Shown here piece after piece: positions 1 to 5,366 of a stretch of DNA of 5,366 bases. A model generated the notes under the pieces. It made no database searches. It had not been told where the DNA came from and saw nothing but the letters and a program-made list of their open reading frames with translations. The DNA comes from Kiritimatiellia bacterium (lineage in GTDB: Bacteria > Verrucomicrobiota > Kiritimatiellia > RFP12 > UBA1067). The position numbers were made by a program, and so were the translations under genes. The stretch lies in the NCBI GenBank assembly GCA_028707675.1, contig JAQWAM010000135.1, positions 1-5,366 on the forward strand, in the 5' to 3' direction. Each line of letters begins with the position of its first letter. Within the stretch, counting starts at the first letter, position 1.

Positions 1-2605
1 ACGAGTAGCTGTGGAGCGGGCAGACGAGCCGGCCGTTGCCGTAGATGCTGTCGACGAGCGGGCCGCTCTTGTGCGGGCAGACGCCGTGCGCGGCGACCCA
101 GCGGCCGTCGCGTCCGTGAAAGACGGCTACCGGCGTGTCGCCGACGTGGAAGAGCCGCGAGGAGCCTGCGGGAATCGCGGACACGTCTGCAAGAGCGGTG
201 AAGCCCTCCGTACCCGTTCCGGCGGGGCTTTCGGCCTCGTTGTTCAGCTCGTCGTCCGCCTGCCACGGGTCGCGGTAGTTGTCGAGCGTCTGCTGGAAGC
301 GGTCTTCCAGCTCCTGCAGCTCCTGCGGGGGCGCGTTCAGGAGGGCGTCCACTACGGTTTTGAGACCGACGCGCTCCACGAACAACGCCGTGCGTTCGCC
401 GTATTTGGCGTACCTGCGGTAGTACTCGTAGAAGCGGTCGCAGACGCGGATCACCGCGTCAACGTCTTTGACCTGCGCGATCTTGTGCGCGACGTATACA
501 TGCGCACCGCCGTTGCCGCCGATGTAGAGGTCCCAGCCGCCCTCGACCGCCACGGCACCGAAGTCCTTGATCGTGGCTTCCGAGCAGTTGCGGGGGCATC
601 CGGAGACGCCCAGCTTGACCTTGGCCGGGCCCATGATGCCGCGGTAACGGTTGCCGAGGCGTTGGCCCAACGCGAGCGAATCCATCAGGCCGAAGCGGCA
701 GTGGGTGGAGCCCACGCAGGATTTGCAGGCGCGGAAGCTCTTGGTGAACGCGTGCCCCGAGCCCATCTGGAGCCGTCTCCAGACGGCGCGGAGGTCTTTC
801 TTGTGGACGGAGTAGAGCCCGATGCGGTCTGACCCCGTGACCTTGATCATCGCGTCGTAGCGGTCGGCCACGTCGGCGAGGGACCTGAGCTGGGCCGCGG
901 TGGCGACGCCGCCCGGGATGTTGGGGATCACGCTGTAGCGTCCGTCGTTCTGGATGTTTCCCGAATAGCGGTCGTTGGCGCAGCGGGCGTCTTTCTCGAC
1001 GGTGTAGTCGGACAGCCAGATGTAGTTGAGCAGGTAATCGAGCCCCATGCGGGTCTTCGAGTCGTCCGTCGAGCCGGGGATCGAGGCGAAGACCCGCGAC
1101 ACCGAGCGCAGCTCTTTTGACCGTATGAACTCGGTCAGCGTCGGTCGGTCCATGGCGATACCGGGCACGTAGTATTTCTCGGCAGGGTCTGCGCGCAATT
1201 CGCCGACTTCGGAGATCAGCAGGGCCTTGATCTTGTTTTTGCAGTTGCCGCAGCCCGTGCCTGCCTTGGTGTTCGTCATCACTTTAAGGAGCGTGTCGTT
1301 GCCCTTGTGGCTCGAGCGACGGATGGTGCCGGCGGAGACACCGTTGCAGTCGCAGACCTGGGCCTCGTCCGGGATGAGCTTGCCATCCACGATAGCGTCG
1401 CCGGAGCGCGCCCCGGGGAAGAGCAGGTCGGCGCGCCTGGCGGGCAGAGGGATTTTGGCCGTGTAGTGAAGTGCTATCAGGTCGGCATTGAGGTCTTCGC
1501 CCACGAGCACCGCGCCGACGAGCGTGTTGTCGCGGATGATCAACTGTTTGAAGGTGGCGGTGGCGGGATCTGTGAAGAGCGTGACCTCCTCGTGAGAGTT
1601 GGGTTTGAACGTGCCCATGCTCACCACGGGGATGTCCGATTTGAGGCGAGTGGGCGTGGGCGGCGCGGGCGCGTAGGTGACGGCCTCGCCGCAGAGAACG
1701 GCTGCTAGGGTCCGGGCCTGTTCGTACACGGGCGCGACGAGGCCCCAGATCTGGCCATGGAACTCGAGACACTCGCCGCAGGCGTAGATGTCATGATCAC
1801 TGGTCTGGAGGCGCTCATTGACCGCGACGCCTTTGTTGAAGGTGAGCCCGGTTGCGCGGGCGAGATCGGTGTTGGGGCGGATGCCGCAGTTGAAGAAGAC
1901 CGCGTCAGTGGTGATGGTTGAGCCGTCTTTGAACAGGGCTTCTGCGACGCCTGCCGTGGAGCCAAGAAGCTCGGTGATGTAGGTTCCCATGACGAAGGCG
2001 ATGCCGAGCGCCTCGAGGTGGTGCTTAAGGTAACGGCCGGCTTCTTCCGGCAGTTGCATCTCCATGAGCGTGGGCATGAGATGGGAAACCGTGACCCGCT
2101 TGCCGAGCAGGCGCAGCATGAGGGCGAGTTCTAGTCCCAGCAGGCCTCCGCCGACGACAGCGACCTCGTTCTTGTCGCGCAGATAATCGGTCACGCGCTC
2201 GACGTCATCGAGGCGGCGCAGCGTGAACACGCCCGGCAGGTCGAGGCCTTTCATGGGAGGCACGATGGGCCGCGAGCCGGTGGCGAGGACCAGGCGGTCG
2301 TAGGGGAACAAGCGGCCGTCGGCCGTGCTGACCGTTTTGGCGAGGCGGTCGATGGCTGTCACAGGATGCCCGAGACAGGCGGTGATGCCGTTCTCGATGT
2401 ACCATTCCGGGGTGTTCAGGAAGAGATCCGGCAGGTCAGGCTCCTTGAGCTTAACAACGAGTTTGATGCGGTTATAGTTGCCCTGCGGTTCGTCGCCAAT
2501 GACCGTTATATCAAAGCGGTCGCGGCCGCGTGCGACAATTTCCTCGGCAAGCTTGCCGCCTGCCATGCCGTTGCCAATGATGATGATGCGCTCTTTTCGG
2601 GACAT
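1..2605 (-). CDS. nirB: NAD(P)H-dependent siroheme nitrite reductase, NirB-NirD fusion (3' end outside window)
   Basis: Reduces nitrite to ammonia in the cytoplasm with electrons from NAD(P)H. The frame is open for 868 codons and leaves the window at base 1, so the C-terminus is missing. Domains in order: FAD/NAD oxidoreductase at about 5-310 (FAD motif GNGMAG at 11-16, NAD motif GGGLLG at 152-157, second FAD motif near 268-278); a small reductase C-terminal domain at about 320-390; a BFD-like [2Fe-2S] domain with C418, C420, C452 and C455; a sulfite/nitrite reductase ferredoxin-like half-domain at about 550-617; and the siroheme/[4Fe-4S] domain with ligands C630, C636 (CVGSTHC), C670 and C674 (CPRNC). 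After a linker at about 780-800 a Rieske domain follows, with C843-P-H845 and C862-PL-H865. In E. coli this part is a separate protein, NirD. The ATG at 2605 has AAGGAA five bases upstream and lies 14 bases after the ric stop, so the gene is the last visible member of the operon. Family assignment is very secure; the assimilatory versus detoxifying role is inferred from the neighbours. Confidence 0.96.
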   Translation of the reverse strand, partial: MSRKERIIIIGNGMAGGKLAEEIVARGRDRFDITVIGDEPQGNYNRIKLVVKLKEPDLPDLFLNTPEWYIENGITACLGHPVTAIDRLAKTVSTADGRLFPYDRLVLATGSRPIVPPMKGLDLPGVFTLRRLDDVERVTDYLRDKNEVAVVGGGLLGLELALMLRLLGKRVTVSHLMPTLMEMQLPEEAGRYLKHHLEALGIAFVMGTYITELLGSTAGVAEALFKDGSTITTDAVFFNCGIRPNTDLARATGLTFNKGVAVNERLQTSDHDIYACGECLEFHGQIWGLVAPVYEQARTLAAVLCGEAVTYAPAPPTPTRLKSDIPVVSMGTFKPNSHEEVTLFTDPATATFKQLIIRDNTLVGAVLVGEDLNADLIALHYTAKIPLPARRADLLFPGARSGDAIVDGKLIPDEAQVCDCNGVSAGTIRRSSHKGNDTLLKVMTNTKAGTGCGNCKNKIKALLISEVGELRADPAEKYYVPGIAMDRPTLTEFIRSKELRSVSRVFASIPGSTDDSKTRMGLDYLLNYIWLSDYTVEKDARCANDRYSGNIQNDGRYSVIPNIPGGVATAAQLRSLADVADRYDAMIKVTGSDRIGLYSVHKKDLRAVWRRLQMGSGHAFTKSFRACKSCVGSTHCRFGLMDSLALGQRLGNRYRGIMGPAKVKLGVSGCPRNCSEATIKDFGAVAVEGGWDLYIGGNGGAHVYVAHKIAQVKDVDAVIRVCDRFYEYYRRYAKYGERTALFVERVGLKTVVDALLNAPPQELQELEDRFQQTLDNYRDPWQADDELNNEAESPAGTGTEGFTALADVSAIPAGSSRLFHVGDTPVAVFHGRDGRWVAAHGVCPHKSGPLVDSIYGNGRLVCPLHSYS

Positions 2606-2609
2606 GTCG

Positions 2610-2616
2610 CTTCCTT
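2610..2616 (-). promoter_or_regulatory. Ribosome binding site of nirB
   Basis: AAGGAAG on the minus strand ends four bases before the ATG at 2605. It fits inside the 14-base gap after the ric stop and fixes the nirB start. Confidence 0.75.
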
Positions 2617-2619
2617 GTG

Positions 2620-3528
2620 TCAGATCGGGTTCGCGTTCATCAACTCTTCCTGCCTGATGCTGGCTGGGAACAGGATGTTGTTTTCGAGGTGTATGTGCTC
2701 GTGCAGGTCGACCTCCAGAGCTGCCAGCGCTTCGTAGAGTGCCTTGAAGGTTGCGCAGGCATCATCCGGCATCCGGTAGTTGTGGGTGATTTTGCGCAAG
2801 TTGACGAGGATGGTGCCAGCTCCGTCGTGTTCTTGCTCCATCTGATGGATCGGATGGGCTACGCTGCCGCAATGCACTACAGGTCTAGCGTTCCTTCCGG
2901 CCAGAAAGCCGTCGATGCCTTTGATGGCGGGGAAGAGGATCTGCTCTTCCTTCATCAGATGCGCTTCGAGTTCTTCCTGCAGCGGGGCGAAAATGTGCCT
3001 CAAAGAATCGAGCATCGCGCCGTGCCGGTCGCGGTGGGCGTTCTGCACCTTGGCCAGCAACACATCGATTCTAGCCAGTTGCTTTTTGGTGAAAACGTGG
3101 TGCGTGTCGAGGATGTGGTCGGCAAGGACGGTGAGCGGGACTGCGGTCCAGTCGGTTGCGGGTGTGGCCGCCTGCCTCTGGAGCAGCGTTTGCTCCAACT
3201 CCGCCAGTATTGTTTTTAAGTCGAGTCCCGCGTCAGTGACGGCGTCCGCCAGAGGCTTCTTGCCGCCGCAGCAGTAATCGATGCCCAACTGCTCCAGCCG
3301 CGCCCTCAAGTCAGGGTGCCGGAGAACGATATCGGCGACCGTCTGCTCCGGGCGGATCGTGTTGGACGTGTCTGTCTTGTCTGTAGTTTTCATGGCATCC
3401 TTTTGGTCTGCGCCAATTAGTTGGGCCTTGCCGTAGAGTACGCAGCCCTTGCTGAGCGGCTCGCACGGTTGAGCACGCCTGTTGCAAGTCAGGACGTCGC
3501 TGTTCTGATGGGGACATTCCCAGCTCAT
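2620..3528 (-). CDS. ric: Ric/YtfE/ScdA-type di-iron iron-sulfur cluster repair protein with an N-terminal Cys-rich extension
   Basis: Ric proteins repair iron-sulfur clusters damaged by nitric oxide or oxidants, using a non-haem di-iron centre in a hemerythrin-like four-helix bundle. In the 302-residue reading, residues 46-302 match the whole family. They start with the ScdA N-terminal domain carrying GIDYCCGG (C86, C87). The helical bundle follows, with residues that align to the E. coli YtfE iron ligands: H144, H190 and E194 (HLMKE), H234 (EQEHD), H278 and E282 (HIHLE). Residues 1-45 are an extra segment with C5, C15, C22 and C29. There are two possible starts. The ATG at 3528 lies 12 bases after the ferredoxin stop but has only a weak ribosome site. 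The ATG at 3393 has a good one (AAGGA) and would give a 257-residue protein, still longer than E. coli YtfE at about 220. I give the full frame because the leader looks like real protein. The gene lies between ferredoxin and nirB in one operon, which fits nitrosative-stress repair. Confidence 0.93.
   Translation of the reverse strand: MSWECPHQNSDVLTCNRRAQPCEPLSKGCVLYGKAQLIGADQKDAMKTTDKTDTSNTIRPEQTVADIVLRHPDLRARLEQLGIDYCCGGKKPLADAVTDAGLDLKTILAELEQTLLQRQAATPATDWTAVPLTVLADHILDTHHVFTKKQLARIDVLLAKVQNAHRDRHGAMLDSLRHIFAPLQEELEAHLMKEEQILFPAIKGIDGFLAGRNARPVVHCGSVAHPIHQMEQEHDGAGTILVNLRKITHNYRMPDDACATFKALYEALAALEVDLHEHIHLENNILFPASIRQEELMNANPI
3394..3528 (-). other. Four-cysteine module at the N-terminus of the Ric frame
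   Basis: This 45-codon segment has cysteines at 5, 15, 22 and 29 (spacing C-x9-C-x6-C-x6-C), beginning MSWECPHQ and ending in the compact motif KGCVLYGK. The composition and cysteine spacing look like a small metal- or cluster-binding domain, not a random leader. It joins Ric in frame through about 11 polar residues with no stop. It could be a true fusion, or a separate small protein whose stop was lost: a TAA lies one base out of frame at 3422-3424, just after the module. No function is assigned. Confidence 0.6.
3398..3404 (-). promoter_or_regulatory. Internal ribosome binding site for the short form of Ric
   Basis: AAAAGGA on the minus strand stands four bases before the in-frame ATG at 3393. 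It is stronger than anything before the ATG at 3528, so a 257-residue Ric without the cysteine module could be made as well as, or instead of, the long form. Confidence 0.6.
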
Positions 3529-3540
3529 GCTTCGTAATTT

Positions 3541-3729
3541 CTATTCACTGATGGTGATCGCGGCCACCGGACAGCTTTCAACGGCTTCCTGGCAGGCGAG
3601 TTCATTTGGGGACGGAACAGGCGTTGCGATGACTTCCGCGACCGCACCCGTCATTGAAAAAACGGCCGGGCAGATCGACTCGCACAGCCCACAGCCGATA
3701 CAGGTGTCTTTGTTCACGTTTGCTTTCAT
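3541..3729 (-). CDS. Single-cluster [4Fe-4S] ferredoxin
   Basis: A 62-residue soluble cytoplasmic electron carrier. The motif CIGCGLCESICP gives C10, C13, C16 and C20, and a later CQEAVESCP gives C46 and C53. By analogy with monocluster ferredoxins such as that of Thermotoga maritima, C10, C13, C16 and C53 would bind one [4Fe-4S] cluster, while C20 and C46 match the pair that forms a disulfide there. There is no second CxxCxxC motif, so one cluster is expected. The start is the ATG at 3729, which has AGGAG six bases upstream. A TTG one codon earlier is in frame but needs a less usual start. It is the first gene of the operon, 12 bases before the ric frame, and could deliver electrons to Ric or to the nitrite reductase; that partnership is inferred from position only. 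Confidence 0.93.
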   Translation of the reverse strand: MKANVNKDTCIGCGLCESICPAVFSMTGAVAEVIATPVPSPNELACQEAVESCPVAAITISE

Positions 3730-3735
3730 CAAGGT

Positions 3736-3742
3736 CTCCTTT
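3736..3742 (-). promoter_or_regulatory. Ribosome binding site of the ferredoxin gene
   Basis: AAAGGAG on the minus strand lies six bases before the ATG at 3729. This spacing favours ATG over the adjacent TTG codon as the start. Confidence 0.75.
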
Positions 3743-3770
3743 TGATCTAATGGCGCGGTTATTAGGTATT

Positions 3771-3799
3771 AAGGTACCACATAACCTAGACGACGTCAA
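3771..3799 (-). promoter_or_regulatory. Predicted promoter of the ferredoxin-ric-nirB operon
   Basis: On the minus strand the -35 box is TTGACG (3799-3794), followed by a 17-base spacer and TACCTT (3776-3771). TGG directly before the -10 gives an extended -10. The -10 is weak (three of six consensus bases), which would suit a promoter that needs an activator. Transcription would begin near 3764, giving a leader of about 35 bases. Confidence 0.5.
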
Positions 3800-3859
3800 G
3801 CCGTCTCGTTTCCGGTTTGCAATTTTTAATTGCTGGTCTATTACCGCAAGCGGCTTGAC
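3795..3859. repeat. Nested inverted repeats in the divergent control region
   Basis: GTCAAGCCG at 3795-3803 and CGGCTTGAC at 3851-3859 are perfect 9-bp inverted repeats 47 bases apart, with their centre at 3827. Each arm contains the TTGAC of one of the two divergent -35 boxes. The palindrome at 3819-3833 is centred at 3826, so the two symmetries almost coincide. Confidence 0.75.
3819..3833. promoter_or_regulatory. Candidate operator palindrome between the divergent promoters
   Basis: GCAATTTTTAATTGC is a perfect inverted repeat (six-base arms, three-base spacer). It is centred about 62 bases upstream of the predicted operon start site and about 65 upstream of the plus-strand start site, a usual place for an activator. 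It does not match the FNR/CRP consensus. It has a faint AT-rich resemblance to NsrR-type sites, not enough to name the regulator. Confidence 0.5.
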
Positions 3860-3884
3860 CCAAACAGCCACGAAGGCTTACGAT
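3855..3884 (+). promoter_or_regulatory. Predicted promoter of the phosphatase gene
   Basis: TTGACC (3855-3860), an 18-base spacer and TACGAT (3879-3884) form a plausible housekeeping promoter facing right. Transcription would begin near 3891, about 47 bases before the ATG. It mirrors the minus-strand promoter across the central palindrome. Confidence 0.5.
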
Positions 3885-3893
3885 TAGTCGCAT

Positions 3894-3912
3894 GAGTCAG
3901 AAATCCTGATTC
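3894..3912 (+). other. Short hairpin in the phosphatase mRNA leader
   Basis: GAGTCAG and CTGATTC can pair over seven positions (one G-U) around a five-base loop. The hairpin sits just after the predicted start site and about 25 bases before the ATG. It has no T-run, so it is not an obvious terminator. It may be chance or a small operator. Confidence 0.3.
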
Positions 3913-3937
3913 TAAAGTTGTTGCTTTTTGAGCCCCT

Positions 3938-4732
3938 ATGATGACTATATCACTGACTGAACTTCAGGCCGTCGCCACCCTAGCGGCGCGGCGCGCGGGC
4001 GACCACGTCATGGCCAACCGCCACCGGCGCTCCGACGTGAACTCCATCCTGCGCACCGACGTTAAGCACAAACTCGACGTGGAGGCGCAGGAAACAGCCA
4101 CCGCCGTGATTCTATCCGCCTTCCCGGGACACGCCATTCTGGGCGAGGAAACCAGCGAACAACCTTTGGCCGAGAGCGACTACGTCTGGATCGTCGACCC
4201 GATCGACGGCACCATAAATTTCTTCCACGGCCTGCCGTGGTGGTGCTGTTCGGTAGCAGTACGGTTCAAAGGCGAAGCCGCGGCCGGCTCTGTCTTCATC
4301 CCCGAAATGCTGCAGATGTACGAAGCCACCAGCGAGAGCCCTGCCTTGTGCAACGGCGAGATAATCAGGGTTTCCGACACCGACCGCCTGGATCTCTCCA
4401 TGCTGGCCACCGGCGCCGACAAATGGGATCTGGGCGAGCACTCTTTCCGGTTTATGCGCAAGATCTCGGAGATGGCCCAGCGTCCGCGCATCCTGGGGGC
4501 CGCCGCAGTTGACATGTGCATGGTCGCGGCCGGCAAGCTTGACGGCTATTTCGAATCCGGCATATATGTCTGGGACATGGCCGCCGCCAGCCTGATAGTC
4601 GAGCGCGCGGGCGGCACCTGCGAAGTCTTAAAATCCTACCCGAAGCATCGCATCTCTTTCCTTGCCACCAACGGCGCGCTCCATGCGGCATGCCGCGCGG
4701 AACTGCTGCCCATGCTGCAAGTGAACGCCTAA
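3938..4732 (+). CDS. Inositol monophosphatase family protein (SuhB-like phosphatase)
   Basis: A 264-residue metal-dependent phosphomonoesterase of the IMPase superfamily, the normal family length, with no signal peptide. The metal and catalytic residues are all present: E70 in the GEE motif; D87, D90, G91 and T92 in DPIDGTINF; and D213 in the C-terminal motif [15 protein letters not shown]. Members act on inositol phosphates, histidinol phosphate, PAP or sugar phosphates, and the motifs do not separate these; FFHGLP and the C-terminal motif look closest to the SuhB/IMPase branch. Two ATG codons lie side by side at 3938 and 3941, with no strong ribosome site before them, so expression may be low or translation may depend on leader structure. 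It is divergent from the ferredoxin operon, with which it may share a control site, and converges on queF with overlapping stop codons. The neighbours do not reveal its substrate. Confidence 0.92.
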   Translation: MMTISLTELQAVATLAARRAGDHVMANRHRRSDVNSILRTDVKHKLDVEAQETATAVILSAFPGHAILGEETSEQPLAESDYVWIVDPIDGTINFFHGLPWWCCSVAVRFKGEAAAGSVFIPEMLQMYEATSESPALCNGEIIRVSDTDRLDLSMLATGADKWDLGEHSFRFMRKISEMAQRPRILGAAAVDMCMVAAGKLDGYFESGIYVWDMAAASLIVERAGGTCEVLKSYPKHRISFLATNGALHAACRAELLPMLQVNA

Positions 4733-5208
4733 ACCCTGCGACCGCAATACGCGCGGAAGCGCTCGGATGCCAACTCAGAATAAGCTGTCCCAGGACGGCC
4801 GTAGTTCACAAACGGGTCAATCGAAATGCCGCCGCGCGGCGTGAAGCGCCCCAGCACCTCGATGTACTTCGGATCCGTCACGCGGCAAAGGTCGTTCAAA
4901 ATCACGTTCACGCAATCCTCATGAAAATCGCCGCGGTTACGGAAACCGAAAAGGTATATTTTAAGCGATTTGCTCTCCACCATCTTTTTGCCGGGTATGT
5001 ACTGGATGGTGATTGTCGCAAAATCCGGCTGCCCCGTCACCGGACACAGCGATGTGAACTCCGGGCAAGTGAACGTCACCCAATAGTCGCGACCCTGATG
5101 CTTGTTGACGAATGTCTCAAGCGCCGCGGCGCCTTTATCCGCGTAATCGGCCGCCTTAGCCCCGCCCAGCAGCCTGACCCCGGCCAGCTCTCTTTTCGTG
5201 CGTCCCAT
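4729..5208 (-). CDS. queF: NADPH-dependent 7-cyano-7-deazaguanine (preQ0) reductase, QueF
   Basis: QueF reduces the nitrile of preQ0 to the amine of preQ1 with two NADPH, a step in making queuosine for tRNA wobble positions. The protein has 159 residues, close to the short single-domain form in Bacillus subtilis (about 165), not the two-domain E. coli type. C55 in [10 protein letters not shown] is the cysteine that forms the thioimide with preQ0, and D62 is the proton donor; both have the B. subtilis positions. ESKSLKIY at 78-85 is the QueF signature, and FHED holds E97, the substrate-binding glutamate. The ATG at 5208 is preceded by AGGAGG and aligns with the family start. A longer in-frame reading from 5331 would translate the leader and the heptamer repeats and is not credible. 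No other queuosine gene is visible. The last codon and stop overlap the phosphatase stop by four bases. Confidence 0.96.
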   Translation of the reverse strand: MGRTKRELAGVRLLGGAKAADYADKGAAALETFVNKHQGRDYWVTFTCPEFTSLCPVTGQPDFATITIQYIPGKKMVESKSLKIYLFGFRNRGDFHEDCVNVILNDLCRVTDPKYIEVLGRFTPRGGISIDPFVNYGRPGTAYSELASERFRAYCGRRV

Positions 5209-5212
5209 CGCG

Positions 5213-5218
5213 CCTCCT
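5213..5218 (-). promoter_or_regulatory. Ribosome binding site of queF
   Basis: A perfect AGGAGG on the minus strand ends four bases before the ATG at 5208. It decides the start against the in-frame ATG codons further upstream. Confidence 0.85.
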
Positions 5219-5235
5219 GTTGTTTCACTGTTTGT

Positions 5236-5258
5236 ACGCCTGACCAGATATTCAGCGT
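5236..5258 (-). other. Hairpin in the queF mRNA leader
   Basis: On the minus strand ACGCTGA pairs with TCAGGCGT (seven base pairs, one bulged G) around the loop ATATCTGG. A tail rich in A and C follows and runs into the AGGAGG. A stem with an A-rich tail reaching the ribosome site recalls preQ1-type riboswitches, and queF makes preQ1. However, the loop and tail do not match the preQ1-I consensus as I know it. The hairpin is visible; the riboswitch role is speculative. Confidence 0.35.
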
Positions 5259-5266
5259 TTCTCATC

Positions 5267-5295
5267 ATTATCCGTTTTCTGCTCCGGCATTTCAA
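5267..5295 (-). promoter_or_regulatory. Predicted promoter of queF
   Basis: TTGAAA (5295-5290), a 17-base spacer and GATAAT (5272-5267) each match the housekeeping consensus at five of six bases. Transcription would start near 5260, giving a leader of about 50 bases. This is the strongest promoter in the window. Confidence 0.65.
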
Positions 5296-5319
5296 CCGCA
5301 TTCTATTTTCTCTTACTTC

Positions 5320-5366
5320 TTCACTCTTCACTCTTCACTATTCACTATTCTCTCTTCACTATTCAC
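5320..5366. repeat. Tandem 7-bp repeat array (TTCACTA/TTCACTC)
   Basis: Units in perfect 7-base register: TTCACTC, TTCACTC, TTCACTA, TTCACTA, TTCTCTC (one change in the core), TTCACTA, then TTCAC cut off by the window end. On the other strand it reads as GTGAATA/GTGAAGA units. It lies just upstream of the queF promoter and may continue beyond the window. No coding function is likely; a slippage-prone intergenic repeat is the simplest reading. Confidence 0.85.

Noticed and set aside
11..832. A 273-codon open frame on the plus strand
   Set aside because: It is antisense to nirB, in the part coding for the siroheme and Rieske domains with all ligands in place. Its product is low-complexity (rich in A, V, R, D), as expected from a GC-rich shadow frame.
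2617..3219. A 200-codon plus-strand open frame opposite ric
   Set aside because: It lies wholly opposite the Ric frame, whose di-iron ligands and motifs are intact, and it has no recognisable domain.
3730..3732. TTG start for the ferredoxin, one codon before the ATG
   Set aside because: The adjacent ATG has better spacing to AGGAG and is the commoner start; the difference is a single residue.
3747..3765. CTAAT/ATTAG inverted repeat near the operon start site as an operator
   Set aside because: The arms are only five AT-rich bases with a nine-base gap and cannot be told from chance; the palindrome at 3819-3833 is far stronger.
3602..3887. Small open frames on both strands across the ferredoxin gene and divergent region
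   Set aside because: They overlap the ferredoxin in other frames or cover the promoter region, lack ribosome sites, and show no protein-like features.
4112..4691. Several open frames inside the phosphatase gene
   Set aside because: The IMPase frame has every catalytic motif in order, so the others are shadow frames of GC-rich coding DNA.
5209..5331. Longer N-terminus of QueF starting at 5331
   Set aside because: The added 41 residues come from the promoter, leader and heptamer repeats, are not QueF-like, and bypass a perfect AGGAGG before the ATG at 5208.
5320..5366. CRISPR array
   Set aside because: The units are only 7 bases and directly adjacent, with no spacers.

Overview
The window holds five protein-coding genes and two short regulatory or intergenic stretches. 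It looks like bacterial chromosomal DNA from a GC-rich genome (genes are visibly GC-rich, intergenic DNA more AT-rich). Shine-Dalgarno sites are clear before most genes, and the promoters are of the -35/-10 housekeeping type. Nothing in the sequence fixes the taxon. The TTCACTA/TTCACTC heptamer repeats and the anaerobic-style ferredoxin would suit an anaerobic or facultative bacterium, possibly of the PVC (Lentisphaerae/Kiritimatiellae) type, but that is only a guess.

Left part (1-3729, minus strand): a compact three-gene operon read right to left. It encodes a 62-residue single-cluster [4Fe-4S] ferredoxin, then a Ric/YtfE/ScdA-type di-iron protein for iron-sulfur cluster repair, then an NADH-dependent siroheme nitrite reductase whose chain runs directly into a Rieske [2Fe-2S] domain (a NirB-NirD fusion) and leaves the window at base 1. 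The gaps are 12 and 14 bases. The Ric reading frame extends upstream without a stop through a 45-residue leader carrying four cysteines, which looks like a small metal-binding module fused to Ric. Together the operon reads as a nitrite-to-ammonia reduction and nitrosative-damage repair unit.

Middle (3730-3937): a divergent control region. Its two predicted promoters have their -35 boxes inside the two arms of a perfect 9-bp inverted repeat (CGGCTTGAC on each strand). A perfect 15-bp palindrome, GCAATTTTTAATTGC, lies almost exactly at the centre. This symmetrical layout suggests one regulator acting on both sides.

Right part (3938-5208): an inositol-monophosphatase-family phosphatase on the plus strand and queF (preQ0 reductase of queuosine biosynthesis) on the minus strand. 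They converge and their stop codons overlap by four bases. Upstream of queF (5209-5366) lie a good promoter, a 5' leader hairpin followed by an A-rich tail, and an array of 7-bp repeats that runs off the window edge.
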